Source: Arabidopsis thaliana (lineage: Eukaryota; Streptophyta; Magnoliopsida; Brassicales; Brassicaceae). From it: DNA of 64,000 nucleotides. The position numbers were made by a program, and so were the translations under genes. This document shows positions 29,351 to 42,074 of the stretch, in pieces. The notes beneath the pieces were generated by a model. The model made no database searches, was not told where the DNA came from, and saw only the letters and a program-made list of their open reading frames with translations. The DNA lies in the NCBI RefSeq assembly GCF_000001735.4, contig NC_003070.9:8246001-8310000 (forward strand), written 5' to 3'. Position 1 is the first letter of the stretch. Each line of letters begins with the position of its first letter.

Positions 29351-30189
29351 CTTCTTGACCTTGTTTACTCTCTTGCTGGCTATTTTGTGACAATGTATAA
29401 GAATGTTAGTGATTGGAAAATCGTATGGAGTCTATTTATATTATAACGAGGAGTCATGAAAACAAATAACTTATATGGAGTCTATTGATTAAAAGGTAAA
29501 AGATTTGAGTTGTGTATTGTCAGCTGTAGAAACATATGCTCCATTTTTATGGTCAAATTTACTTATTCAACAATTTTGGGTCAATATGTATCTCATAATT
29601 ATGATCGTTCTCCTAACTACGCCAAATGTCATAACGAATCTATCATACTTTTGTAGAAACTTACTTAAGGAATGTGGTCAAGAGATTATTATCTATATAA
29701 TTTATTTTAATTAATTACTATTTAATGTTATTTGTATTTAATAGAATTCTAAGTCAGATACACTTAGATAAGAACACAGGTTTTACTCCAGCATTATGTC
29801 CCCACGTGTTGTGTTATCGTTCTTATACTTTCATTTCCTTTTTATTTGTTCTTACAGTGAATTTGGATAAATTAGTTAAAGATCGATATTTTGTGATATG
29901 TTCAAGATATATGGCATTTATATAATCGAATTAACAGTACAAGACTATTTTTAGATACAAACTTGATTAAATTGTGGACTCTATTGAGAATCCGTAAATG
30001 TGAACCAATATAATTTTTCAAATTTTAGTATTTAGGGTTTAGGATTTAGCGATAGTGTTTCTAAATTTTAGAGTCATTCGTAGAGTTTAGGAGTGTATAA
30101 TATCCTATCCGACAAAACTAATGTACCTTAAAACATAAATCTTTTGTATTCAGATAGATTTATATCTCCCATGTAACGTTATTTCTGTC
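29351..30189. other. TAR1 promoter side, AT-rich
   Basis: No gene recognised. CCACGTGTTG at 29800-29809 is a G-box-like ACGTG site. Confidence 0.5.
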
Positions 30190-30355
30190 AGCGCCGACAT
30201 TGTCTCACGTAACTTTTTATATTAAATCATGTTAAAAATGTAGTGCTGTCATCATTTTTGTTAACGCCGTCATCGTATCACATGAAATTGGTATATTAAA
30301 CCATGTGAAAATATAACGCCGTTTTTTTTAGCGCCGTCATTGTGTCACACAAAAG
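30190..30355. repeat. Degenerate tandem repeat of about 70 bp (2.4 units)
   Basis: Units start AGCGCCGACATTGTCTCAC (30190), AACGCCGTCATCGTATCAC (30263) and AGCGCCGTCATTGTGTCAC (30330). The first two share a TATATTAAAYCATGT block at their middle. Diverged, origin unknown. Confidence 0.7.
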
Positions 30356-30500
30356 TTTAAATAATATAGTGGGAATAAATTGTTGATAAAGAAATCATAG
30401 CATTAAATTAGATATTTAAAAATAATGATTATTAATTTAAATATATTTAATTGACCAATCTAAGTCTCATGCTATTTAAAATGTAATTGATAGTAATATA

Positions 30501-31456
30501 TAGGGGTCTCAAAATGGATAACTCAACTCAACTCAACTCATAATTAAATGAGTTTAGGGTTAAATGAGTTATGGGATGACCCAACTCATTTTGTTAAATG
30601 GGTTGGGTCAACCCATAACTCATTTAATTTGATGGGTTGAGTTGTTAAATGGGTTAACCCATTTAAGTAATAATTTAATTAATTATTATTATAAAATAAT
30701 AATAAATAATTATCATTATTAATAATTATTAATTCATTATCATTAAACTTAGGATATTTACGGATTCTACTTTTTACGGGTTTACGTTTTCGGCGAGAAA
30801 ATTACGGATTAACGTTTTTGGCGGGAAATTCACGGGTTTACGTTTTTTGGCGGGAAAATTACAACTTTACGTTTTTGGCGGGAAAATCACGGGTTTTTGT
30901 TTTTGGCGGAAAATCACGGGTTTACGTATTTTGGCGGGAAAATTACGGATTTACGTTTTTGGCGGGAAAATCACGGGTTTACGTTTTTGGTGAAAAAATC
31001 ACGGGTTTACGTTTTTGGCGGGAAAATCACAAGTTTATGTTTTTTGTTGGGAAAATCACGAGTTTTCGTTTTTGGCAGGAAAATTACGGGTTTATGTTTT
31101 TGGTGGAAAAATTACGAGTTTACTTTTTCTCAGTTTCATCGCTTGTATATTTAAGAAATTTGGAAAAATATTGATTTTATTAAATTGGTTTAGATGTGTT
31201 GGTTAAACTTAAATTGGCATTGGTTTAGAGATTTTGGTTGGTTCAGTTCAATTTTACAAAACTTGATGGGTTAATTGGGTAAACCATTGAAACCATTAAG
31301 CATTACAACCCAACTCATTTTACTCATCAAACCAATTGACCCAATAACTCATTTGACCCATCAACTCATTTGAGTCAAAACTTTCAACTCATTAGGGTTC
31401 ATGAGTTGAATTGAGTTGAGTTGACCCATGAATTTTGACCCATTTTGACACCCCTA
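30501..31456. mobile_element. Complete non-autonomous hAT-like element
   Basis: The 956-bp element starts TAGGGGTCTCAAAATGG and ends CATTTTGACACCCCTA, giving inverted ends of about 15 bp with one mismatch. Target site: GTAATATA (30493-30500) and GTAGTATA (31457-31464), 8 bp with one difference, as for hAT. Inside are AACTCAACTCA blocks, an AT-rich piece and then a 28-bp minisatellite. The right 330 bp matches the element at 20666-21522. No transposase is encoded. Confidence 0.85.
30770..31130 (+). repeat. 28-bp minisatellite with E2F-type motifs (about 13 units)
   Basis: Same unit family as 20680-21190. TTTTTGGCGGGAAAA occurs at several junctions (for example near 30818, 30873, 30960 and 31015). 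It is more degenerate toward the right end (TTGTTGGGAAAA, TTGGTGGAAAAA). Confidence 0.85.
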
Positions 31457-31589
31457 GTAGTATATCATCAAAATTGCAACTATTACTATGAAGCCAACTT
31501 ATCAATTTGGACCAAAAAAGCAAATTATCAAATCTAGTTTTAGGATCATAATACCACTGCTTTTATAATGTTTTAATGATATAAAGTAA

Positions 31590-33055
31590 GGCCCTATTTG
31601 TTTGTCCATCCACATGATCCATCCAAATGAAAATGAAAAATAATGTTTGTTTTTGACAATTTAACAAGCATTTGGATCGATCATCTGGATGATACATCTG
31701 AATGAGTTTCTAAATTTAGACAAATTTATGAAACTCATTTGGATAAATTTGATTGAACCATTTGGATGGAGATGGTTCATCTAAAAATAACAAAAGACTG
31801 ATATACCCTCATTTATAGTCATAATTTAAATAATTTTTTTTTCTATAAATTTCTTATTTAATATTTTTAAAATTACATATTGAAACAAAAAAAACTATAA
31901 AAATCATGAAATCACGGATTATTCTTTTATGTCAAAATCGTAAAATCGTGGAATTGCGTTTTTTGGCCAAAAACCGCAAAATCATAATTTTTGATGTAAA
32001 ATTATAGAAAGCGCTATTCCACCTAAAATCATAAAACTATATTTACGCTGAAACCACTAAATTATATTTTCTCGCCAAAATGACAATATTATGTTTTTCC
32101 GCCAAAACTGCAAAATCATGTTTTCCTGCCAAAATTGCAAAATCATTTTTCCCGCAAAATCATGTTTTCCCGCCAAAACCGCAAAAATCTTATTTTTACG
32201 CCAAAACCGCAAAATCATGTTTTTCCCGCCAAAACCATAAAATCATGTTTCCCGCCCAAACCGTAAAATCATGTTTTTCCACAAAACCGTAAAATCATGT
32301 TTCCCGCCAAAACCGTAAAATCATGTTTCCCGCCAAAACCGCAAAATCATGTTTTCCCGCGAAAACCGTAAAATCATGTTTTCCCGCCAAAACTGCAAAA
32401 TCATGTTTTCCCGCCAAAATTGCAAAATCATGTTTACCCGCCAAAACCGCAAAATCATGTTTTTCCCTCCCAAACCGCAAAGTCATGTTTTCCCGCCAAA
32501 ACCGCAAAATTATGTTTTTCCCGCCAAAACCGCAAAATCATGTTTTCCTCGTCAAAACCGTAAAATCATGTTTTCCCGCCAAAACAATAAAATCATGTTT
32601 TCACAAATCCGTAAAATCATGTTTTCCCGCCAAAACTGCAAACTCATGTTTTCCCGCTAAAATTGCAAAATCGTATTTTATCGCCAAAACCGTAAAATCG
32701 TGTATTCTCGGCGAAACTGCAAAATTATATTTTCCCGCCAAAACCGTAAAATCGTATTTTCCCGCCAAAACCGTAAAATCATATTTTCCCGCCAATATGT
32801 TTGGTATTGATAATAGGTAATGATGTTGAATATTTGTCATTAGTTAAAATGAAAGCATGGGTATTTTAGTCATTTTTATCTAAATGAAAATGTGGATGAA
32901 CTACAAAATGATCAAACAAATAAAGATCCATTTAAATGCATCATTTAGATTAAATTACAAATAATAAAACAAACATCATTCAAATGTATCATTCAAATGA
33001 CTCATGTAAATGAATCATTTGAATGGAAATGATAAATGATGAAACAATCAGAGCC
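31590..33055. mobile_element. PIF/Harbinger-like (Tourist-type) non-autonomous element
   Basis: Starts GGCCCTATTTGTTTGTCC and ends GAAACAATCAGAGCC, so the two ends read GGCCCTATTTGTTT and GGCTCTGATTGTTT. The target site is TAA on both sides (31587-31589 and 33056-33058). End sequence and 3-bp TWA target are the hallmarks of PIF/Harbinger elements. The subterminal regions carry AAATGATCATTTGGATG-type inverted repeats. The 1466-bp body has no transposase. About 750 bp of it is minisatellite. Confidence 0.8.
32050..32805 (-). repeat. 27-bp minisatellite with E2F-type motifs (about 26 units)
   Basis: Read on the complement, the unit is GGCGGGAAAACATGATTTT followed by RCGGTTTT, 27 bp. TTTTCCCGCCAAAA recurs through the array, giving TTTCCCGCCAAA, a perfect E2F consensus, in more than a dozen units. 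The GGCGGGAAAA core is shared with the hAT arrays but the rest of the unit differs. There are no spacers, so this is not a CRISPR. ORFs through it are artefacts of a stop-poor repeat. Confidence 0.85.
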
Positions 33056-33058
33056 TAA

Positions 33059-33873
33059 CACTTCAAAAACAAACAGTAAATAATGAATCTACGGATACTT
33101 AAGATAAACTTAAAACAAAGAGATATCAGTTTAATTGAAAATAATTGAAGTTTAAAACGTCAGTCACTCACTCTACATGCACATCCTTTATTGCGTGTCA
33201 AACGAGTGCTTAAACTAGCCTTACTTACACACACGCAAGATGCGATGCGACGATCAAAAGAAAAACTCACTCGGACTCTACTCACTATCACCTGATATAA
33301 CGTAACTAGAGGTAAGGTAACCATGTTCAACCATTTACGATTATGAGATGGACCAATACTAAAGCATAGGAAAACAGATGTTTGACATGTCCCTTGGTGA
33401 AACTTTGATCTGAAAATACAATTTCCTAAACCTACAAATTTTCATCAATTTTTGCATTTGACTATATATTTTTTCATAGTATATAGAATTCACTTAATTC
33501 CAATGTCCTAAACCTTGAAGGACTCGGATTCATTTGAATTTTCAAGAAGTAAATTCTAAAATCTTTGTCTAAAATTATTGAAGTTTTAACCCAAATCCAC
33601 TTGCTAATAGCTAGATGAATTCATATCTTTGATACACTACTTTAGTCTCTCATGTTATACTAGCTTTGAGATTTCTAACAGAATTCAAGGCAAAATGGAA
33701 ACATTATCTTCGAATAGGATATTATCATAAATAGTGAACACTGCCAATTCCAGATCCTAATCCAGTAATCTTAAGACGCTGGTCAGAGTTATGAGACACC
33801 AAAAATCTCGAGCTTTGGGGATTCTTCTTGTTACAAACGAAGCTATACATTTGTTGATCACATTTGGGTCTCT
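33059..33873. other. Intergenic, no gene seen
   Basis: AT-rich. Its right end is probably the 3' UTR of the hydrolase gene. Confidence 0.5.
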
Positions 33874-35891
33874 CTACTCTTCTTGGCCTCCTCTTTCCTG
33901 GTGTTGAGCTTCGTTAGGCAATGTCTGAGGAGCCTTCCTGAATACATGTTTCCTGCACCGCTCAAAGATACTGTCGTAGATCAAATCGAACTCCACACCT
34001 GCTCGCTCTCGGTTTATAATGAACATTATATGATCTGCCTCCACGATCTTGTAGTACCTGAAACATTTCAAGAAAGCCCCAGTAAGACCGTTAAGCTTTC
34101 ACTGAATTTCCAAGACATTCTAATCCAGGTCAAATCTATGGTTATAGCGAGAAGAGGACTAACCAAATGCCTGGTTGGAGAGGGAGACAGTCTGAGTCAC
34201 TACGAAGAATGAGACTAGAATGTTCAACCGGAATTCGTGGGTGAGTCATGGATATTGTGTTCAGTGCTCCATCATTGTCCTGCCAATCTTCATCTCTGTA
34301 ATACCAAATTTGAACAAGAGATTAATATAGTATGGTGTAGCTTTAAGTGGTGATACAAAGTTCAAAAAGTCTGACCTGTAGCCTTTATAAGGCAGAGGAA
34401 TGTCACGAGGAAATTGCCACTGACTCATCTGCAACACGCGGATGAAAAGCAGAGGATGAATCCCCATCACACCTGAAGGAACAGTCATCATTCCAAGAGG
34501 TTTAGTGGTACGCTTAGTCGCATAGCTGAAGTAGAACGTGTTTGGAAAAGTCTGCAGACTAGCGTTTAGCGTCATTGATCCCTGGATTGAGAGGTCCGGC
34601 AAGATCCAATCTCCACATGCAGCAAAAGGACCTGCGTTTCCAAGCAGAAGATCGACTAGGCCGCGTACACCAGTTTTCTTTCTCGACATGTTGAAATGGT
34701 CGAACCCGAAATTGTAATAGGATTTGAGCCAAGGAATGTCAATCCAGTCATACATTATGACTCCAAGTTTGCAAATCTGAAGCAGTGATATAGGTTTTAG
34801 GGACTTCCCATCTTCAGGCCTGACAATGATATACATTTTGAATTATAAGCTCTTTGTTATTTAGCTAAAAGGTCACGAGAAGGAAGAGAAAACTCACTGA
34901 ATTCCATCGATGTAGGTTCGAGTAGTCCCGTTTAACGCTCCTGACAATGACGTTAGACTCAACACCCAGTTCTCATTCGTGTTCTCATAACCCTCAAACA
35001 TCTGAAAATAACACAACACGGCAACTAAGTTTCAACAACAACACAACCAAATCCTATGCTCTATCGATTTGGTTTCTTCCTAACGAAGACAATTTACCTT
35101 ATCAGCAAGCATTTGCTGCAAGACACGAACAACTTGAGCACCAGCAGAGTGACCAACAAAGTGAATAGGATGATCTTCATCCCATTCTTGGTATTCCCCT
35201 GAAGTAAAATCACCCATTTCATCAGCACAAGAGTCCATCAAAAGCTACTCAAAAGACTGAATTAAGAGAACACATAAAAGACTAAACCTTTTTCATAAAA
35301 ACGACCAAATTGAGAGTGCCCACAAGCTTTACTGTGTTCTTCACCATAATCAACTAACCCACCTTTCAGATAATAAAACAGTTCTCTTGCCCTACAAAAA
35401 AACACTTTATCAGAAACTCACCCTAAGACTTATCTCACAACAAAAAAGATTGGAACTTTCTCTTTCACCTATCGTGTACACTAGTCAATGATCCCAGATC
35501 AGGCACTAACACTCTCTCATCCTTCTTCTCTGCTCCAGCGAAGTATGATAAACCACCTAATCTCTGCAATGGCAAATCCAATCAACGAAACGATAAAAAC
35601 ACATAAATGTAGAAAAGCAGAGAAAGTTGTGAACTTTACTCCTTTGCCAAATCCGAAAATCCCATGAACCAAAACAATAGGAGGCAAATCATTGACGTCT
35701 GTTGTCTTTTCTTGGTCAATTTGTTTGACTTCAATGGTGGATTTGGGTTTGAAGATTGACTCGCTCAACGACTGAGTAAGATCTCCGGCGACGGCGGAGC
35801 TGAATATGTAAAGCCCATAAAACATATGAACAACAGAGCTCACAGATAGCTCTACTACTTGTATAGCTGATACCATCAACCATGGAACCAT
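33874..35891 (-). CDS. Alpha/beta-hydrolase (lipase-like) protein
   Basis: Multi-exon gene. The first in-frame ATG (complement of 35889-35891) gives MVPWLMVSAIQVVELSVSSV, followed by a hydrophobic segment that could anchor the N-terminus. LPPIVLVHGIFGFGKG is the oxyanion-side HG motif. HFVGHSAGAQVVRVLQQMLA holds the GxSxG nucleophile (GHSAG). DNDGALNTISMTHPRIP and KIVEADHIMFI supply likely acid and His of the triad. The length of about 470 aa and the LGGLSYFAGAEKKDERVLVP segment fit plant lipases related to bacterial triacylglycerol lipase. The C-terminus is basic. Substrate unknown. Probably At1g23330. Confidence 0.88.
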
Positions 35892-36927
35892 CCTCCTCCT
35901 TAACCAAAACCCCAAAACTTAAATCTTTCGTCTCTTCAATAAAAAAAACGCAGACTTGTCTAAAACCCAGTAATCAAAATCTGATTTTTCACAAAGAAGA
36001 TGAACCAAATTCCAATTCTGTATCTAAGAAAGAAAGAAGCAAACGAGTCAACAGAGGTTGCTCTGTGTCGACATTGAATCAAAGATGAAAAACCCTAAAC
36101 AAGACAAATTGTATGAATCACTGCTTTGTTGATTGAATAATTTCTTTCTACGAAAAATGGTTTATCCACAGAAACACACAACTTTCTCGTTCGTTTTTCA
36201 TTTGCCCTCACGCATGAAACGAGCTCTGTTTTCCAAGGACCAATGAAAGACGCACACTTTTATTTTTTATTTTCTCTATTTAACAGTGTATTGTGATTGA
36301 TGCTTTCTTGTGTGTAGATGAAACGTGTATAGTTTGGGAAAATAAAAGTGGGTTCCATTGAGATTTGAGAGATATGGTGAACTGTTTTATTAAAAAGTAA
36401 CGTTTGGTTGGTATAAGTAGGAGCAGTTGCTGAACTGTTAAAAATAATAATACATACAAGTTTCCGGAGAATCCTTCTTCTTCATGTTTCGTGAAATTTC
36501 TAATTAAGTATTCGTGGTCCACATTAATCAACGTCGTACACACGTCCACGCTTAAAACTTTATGAATGATATTTCTACACAGTTGCTGGATTTACTTTGT
36601 CTCCGGAATTCTTAAAAAGTGTAATGACACCCTCCCAAACTGCTATACTTATCTCTAGACCATATTTCTGCAAACAATTATATTTGAGCAAAGTGTTAAA
36701 CATCATGATGTAAATAAACAAGCTCATAAACATCATGAAACACTTTTTCATTGATGCATCCTTTCAAAAGATTTGATTTGCGTTCACTAAGAGTTATCGA
36801 CGTCAATACCACACTTCTGTATAATACATTGAAGAATAGTTTATATATATATAAATTTAGGGACCCTTAAACTTATTACAATAATTGTATAAAATACATG
36901 ATCATTGTTTTTGAGTAGTCTAATAAA
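35892..36927. other. Promoter of hydrolase gene and spacer
   Basis: Leader and promoter of the minus-strand hydrolase, then AT-rich DNA. No gene recognised. Confidence 0.5.
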
Positions 36928-37420
36928 TCATGGAATTATTGGTTTGATCATTTCATCAATGTTGTGGTCTTCTTGAACCGTAATAAGTGTTTGCTTAGTC
37001 TCTGGGTTTTGGATTGTCAACCTTGATGCAAATTTTGGAACCATTGTCTCAGGTTCCATCAGAGCCAATTTGGCCAAGCATTCAGCAATAGAACTCCTTA
37101 CACATTTGTCCTTCCTTTCACAACACTTCAGTAGTGAAACAAGTATTTGAACCACAATAGAATTGTTGAAGCACGCTACATCATGACTAACTAACACCTC
37201 CTTTGGTGACTGAATGAGACGATAACTCTGTTTAACTTGAACAGACTACCAACAACGAGGTTTCCTAGTGCATAGGAGGTTGCACACTCTCAACGAACAT
37301 CAGATAGGAAAACTTCGTAACAATTGTTTTAATGTTGGCAGTAATTAAGCCTCTAGTTCTTCCAATCTTGTCAAGACACAAAGTGGTAAGATGTTGTTTG
37401 TCCTATAGGAGTTGGCTTTC
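36928..37420 (-). pseudogene. Fragment of CAND1 (cullin-associated HEAT-repeat protein)
   Basis: The frame 36928-37197 encodes VRSSIAECLAKLALMEPETM, followed by VP, and later EMIKPIIP. This closely resembles the C-terminal HEAT region of plant CAND1 (VAECLGKxALIEPEKLVPAL type). Further upstream, the complement of about 37250-37310 reads ECATSYALGNLVVGSL after a TGA stop, matching the preceding CAND1 HEAT repeat. Between the two pieces the frame is broken. Only about 150 codons are represented and no introns are apparent. I infer a decayed duplicated fragment; whether it came by retroposition cannot be told from this piece. Confidence 0.65.
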
Positions 37421-37429
37421 TTGCCATCT

Positions 37430-38157
37430 ACATTATACGCGACACGTATTATGATAACGTAAAGAAATTTATGTTAATTGATTGATCAAAAATAAAGAAG
37501 AATGATAGAAAGTTAAGTTGTGAAATACTCTAGTATATCTAAAAAAATTATGTTGATAAAAAAGGCTGCATGTCGGACTACACATGTATAATGGTCGTTC
37601 AAGGATCATATCATCTTGTTCTTTTTAGCCTATGTCCATTCACCTTGTATTCTTCTTTTTCTTTCTAATTCCGTCCATTCTATAAAATTCTTTCGAATGA
37701 ACCAAATTCAATTAATCTCCTTAATTTTGATTAAAAACCATAAAATCGTGTTCAGAAACTGCACTTATGTTAAATGGAACTGTAATCATAATTCGAGTCT
37801 TGGTTTTGTATTGTGAGAACCATTAGCTTTCCTGAGTCTTGGGAAGTGCAAAAATGAAAATATGGATGGACTGTGAGAAATTAGCCAATTGTTAGTATAT
37901 AAATTATGTGTTATAATTTCTTTCAGGCATGCATTACAAACAAAGAAAGACATAGGAAAAAAAATATAAACGCCTACTTCCACTTAACACCATATTCTAC
38001 ATTTACACATTTGATAACATATCAATCAATCGATACATTTCTTTTCTTACAAACAAAAAAAAAAACTATGGATCTTTCATCATTGTCCTGAGCTCTAAAT
38101 CCCAAAAAATCTCATTTACTTAAGCTCAAAACAACACTATCCACTTCTTTTTTTTCT
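37430..38157. other. Intergenic, AT-rich
   Basis: 3' side of the neprosin-domain gene. Nothing further recognised. Confidence 0.5.
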
Positions 38158-40528
38158 CTATGGACATTTCGAGTTTTTACCCGGTCCTCCGTAATAAAAA
38201 AAGTTACCCCAAACACGGTTTACCCCTCCTCTTATATCATAACAATTAGGATGATCTGCAAGAACTTTAAGATTAGATATCGGAATAAGAGTATTGTCCC
38301 AATCTACCATTTGAAGATTCCTAAAGTAAGACGCTTTTCCAAAACCTTCACCGGCAAAATGGCCACTGCCCATTTGAGTCGAAGTATGTGAACCACCAGG
38401 TCGTGTGTTCACGATCTCGCCACCAAACTGGACCATGTTTCCATGCTCCCTCAGGTGTGTGAACAGAGATACGGGCCAATATCCGACTAGTGTACCCGAC
38501 CCGAATTGGAGCCACCAATGTCCATGCTTTGGGTCCTACACGTGGGATTTTGATTAGTTTGTTGTGTTACGTATTGGAATAATTCTACATTATCAAAGAT
38601 GAAATTCATATAAACACATATAAAAGTTGAGTGAGCTGTATTGACCGTGTAAGTCATATGAATATGATGGATAAGCCTTACACGGGAGACACTAAATTAG
38701 TGCTAAATTAATTGGGTTTAAATTGTTAGGAGACAATTCTATTAAATAAAATATGACGTGCAATAATTATTTGGTAGACACTTGAGTACTCAAAACTCGA
38801 GTTAAAGGCCTTATTTACGCCCTACCAATGCAATCAGAATCTAAATATACAAGGAATGAAATAATATTTAGTATGAATTTAAACTTAGTCGTGATTATAA
38901 AATAGAGAAATCTCAATTATACCAATGCATATTATGATATGTAAGATAGTTTTGATGTACTGATAAGGAAATATACCTTCCATATCAATAAGCTTATATC
39001 GAATTGTCCACCTTTATACGACGAAACGGGCGAAATCGCCGCTCCAATTGCGATTCGATTGTTTGTTTGAACAAAACCAGAACATAGTAGGTTATAGCAT
39101 CCTGTTGCTTGGTAAGCATCCGACTGCAACAACACAAAATAGTAGCTTTTCATCAATAAACTCTTGAAAAACAGAAAAACAAAAAGGTTTTAGTCAAAAG
39201 ATAGTGCAAGTTTTGAAGTTGGATGGAAATGTATACCGTCCAATAGGTGAAGAATCTTGGGTTAGTGTCTCCGTATAGCTCCGGGCTAATCTGTCAGACA
39301 GAATCAAAATGTTAAGAATTTAGAAGCATTTGGTTTTTCCTTTTTTCTAATTATCTAAGTAAATAAGAGATGCAAATAAAATTATTTATATGACACGTGC
39401 CTGCCAACCAGCTTCGATGGTATTAAGATCGCCGGCGAAAGAACCGGCGATGATCCAAATCTGAGATAGACTAAACTCGTATTGGCTTATGACACGTGGC
39501 GTCCACACGTTTATACTTGCTTTTGCTCCGTAGTATTGACTTCCCGATACGTATCCAACCGCATGCTACAATTTCATTTCCATAATGCTAAAAGGTTATT
39601 ATATGTAAATCGAGACAAAAATATAAAGTGGAATTAGAGAATTAGAGAGTTGTCTTTCTTTTTTTTCTTTAAAGATTTGAGCAAAGAATGATATTCACTC
39701 TGACAAATAAAATTCTGTTTATGGCATTGCAAAGATTTGCGAGAAAGGTGGTTTTTGGTATTACTATGTATCTATCTGTTTTTTAAGAAAATTAAGAAAA
39801 GTATATAAACGTCTGACTTTATGATAAAGTTAATTAATATAATGATACGTACCTCGTGGCCATTACTGCTCGAATCCCTTCTCACGCGCCTGATTTTCCG
39901 ACCAAATCTACGGACAGAATTTGCTCTTAACATGTCTTGCTCCGTTGTTCTTCTGATCGGAATCGTACCTTCCGGGCAAGACTCACCGTATAAACTCCAA
40001 AGCTGGAAATTTTCGTGGGATTCATTTTCTTGGCTATACCCTATAGGCATCTCCGGTGGATCCTAAACATGTTTTTCAGCGAAGTTAGAGACTTTTGAGA
40101 TTGTAGTAGTTATAAGAAGAACAAGAAAATGTGAATTTCTTATCAAAAAAAAAAAAATGTGAATACCATTGGTCGTTGTCCCTGTAACAAAGGATGATCA
40201 AAAGCAGGCTGGTGATGAGATGGAACACAATCTATCGTATCTCCATCTGAGCTCTGTGTAGACATCACAAGAACATTACATAACTTAGTTTATGTATAGA
40301 AGAAATATACAGTTTAAGAAATAGAGTTTTTGGATTTACATGAATGGTCTTGATGGCTGGTTTATTAATCTTTTGGAGTTGTTTTCTGATGAGTTTCATC
40401 TTCTGAATCTCTCTTTGAGGCCGGAGAGGCACAGTTTCGGATGTCGAATTCGATGGAGAAGCATAGGAGGAGAAGAGACTGAGTAAGAGAATGAAAGTGA
40501 AGAACAAGCAAGAAGAAGAAGAAGACAT
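38158..40528 (-). CDS. Secreted neprosin-domain (DUF239/DUF4409) protein
   Basis: About seven exons, about 400 aa. It starts MSSSSSCLFFTFILLLSLFS with cleavage likely after YASPSNS, a clear signal peptide. An activation-peptide-like N-terminal domain (DUF4409) reads SSDGDTIDCVPSHHQPAFDH and CPEGTIPIRRTTEQDMLRAN. The neprosin domain follows: GYVSGSQYYGAKASINVWTP, then WIIAGSFAGDLNTIEAGWQ, CYNLLCSGFVQTNNRIAIGA and GHWWLQFGSGTLVGYWPVSL. The end is NFFYYGGPGKNSKCP. Neprosins are glutamic peptidases cutting after proline. Conserved Glu positions are present (IEAGWQ; FGGEIV), so activity is plausible but not shown. Extracellular or apoplastic. Probably At1g23340. Confidence 0.92.
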
Positions 40529-41578
40529 TGCAATGACTGAGGAGTCAGGAGTCTCCTCTTTTTCACGGTATTGACTTTTCTGAAGAGTATGAAAAACACT
40601 TTTTGTGTGGTGTTGATGTGTGATGAAGATGAAGGCAAAACATTTATTGCAAGCTTATTGTTGTTGTTCGTCTTCTTCATGTCACTGACACATCTTTCAA
40701 CAAACCCATTAAAGACACAAGTCACTTCTCTAAGTAAACCTAGACACCCAAAGATCCAAGAATTAATGAATCAACTCACCCCTCATAAATAAATGAAATT
40801 AGTGTATAGTAGCGTATATTAATAGAATTCTGTGTTGAGAAAGTTTTGGAGCATGTGGGTTTACACATAAGGTGATATAAATACTAGGTAGTGATGAAAT
40901 CATGGAAGGGTTTTGGGAGGAATTTTGTATATTAAATTAAATGATGAAAAGAAGAGAATAGATTTTGATGCAGCTTTATCGTTATGTGAAAACGGTAATT
41001 TTGTGGTAAAACATGGATTTGGTTTGAAAGATGAAAGTTGAAAACTTAAGATCTTGATTTTCTCAGTTATTCTCAAACTTTAACTTCTGTTTCCACTTTT
41101 AACATACATTTGAATCCAGCTACTTTAACAATCCATTATTTATTCCATCGTGTCAAAGAAAACTAACACTCATCATGTTTTATATATTCCGTCATATTAA
41201 TTTTGGTACGTATGTGTTGGTCGATTTCTCTTGAATATACCAAAAGGTACATTGTCCTTTGTCCCAAATTATTTAACTAAGAAAAAGTTTTTCCTAAATC
41301 TCAAGCAATTGGGCATAATGATTTGCAAAGCATGAATTTTCATGTTACTAGCTACAACCTACAAGGATGCATGCAAGAGCACATTCGTTATTAATATTTA
41401 AACTCAAATTTGTTTTAAATGTACGTAAGATTAATTTTCTTAAACTATATCCAAGTTATTTCCCTTCTTAACATTTTAAACATTTAGGCCAATGCGCATA
41501 CTAAATAGCAAAAAGATAGATAAGTTTGGTTAATTAGTATTTATTACTACTTGAGATGCTTTAGATTGATATATCATA
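40529..41578. other. Promoter side of neprosin-domain gene
   Basis: AT-rich, no gene. ORFs at 40396-40792 are shadows of exon 1 and its leader. Confidence 0.5.
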
Positions 41579-42000
41579 TCTTATTAAGACAAGGTTTTTT
41601 TGTAAGGAGCTCTATCATTATGACATTTGGCACTCTTTTTTTACGACATGTGGCATATAGAATACTTAAATGTTTATTCTCTAATTTTTTATTATTATTA
41701 TAACATTTAATATATACACTAATATCTGAACATTTAACCAATTAAATACATAAGAAGTTTAAATACAAAAATATAATTTAATTAGTCCAAGACTGTTATA
41801 ATCTTAATTACTCGACCATTAAACAATTTTAAGTTATAATATTATTTTGTAACATACAAAACCTATTGCAATATCTATATAACAATAACAATTTTAAATA
41901 AAATCAAGTGGGTTTTAATGAGTCTAACCATTACAATCTTCATTAAACACCATTAAACACCATTAAACAGTTATAAGTTATTACATTGTCTTTGTGAAAT

Positions 42001-42074
42001 GTTTAGAAAACGTATATATTGAAAGAAATCAAACAAAGTTTAGAAAACGTATATATTGAAAGAAATCAAACAAA
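42001..42074. repeat. Perfect 37-bp tandem duplication
   Basis: Two adjacent identical units starting GTTTAGAAAACGTATATATT. Directly upstream, CACCATTAAA is repeated three times (41945-41970). Confidence 0.9.

Noticed and set aside
32050-32805. CRISPR-like repeat array
   Set aside because: Units are contiguous with no unique spacers, and the setting is a plant nuclear transposon.
32080-32840. ORFs of 70-165 codons on both strands
   Set aside because: They follow the 27-bp minisatellite, giving a nine-residue periodic peptide. No independent coding evidence.
35892-35915. Upstream start for the alpha/beta-hydrolase at 35915
   Set aside because: The codon there is TTG. The first in-frame ATG is the complement of 35889-35891.
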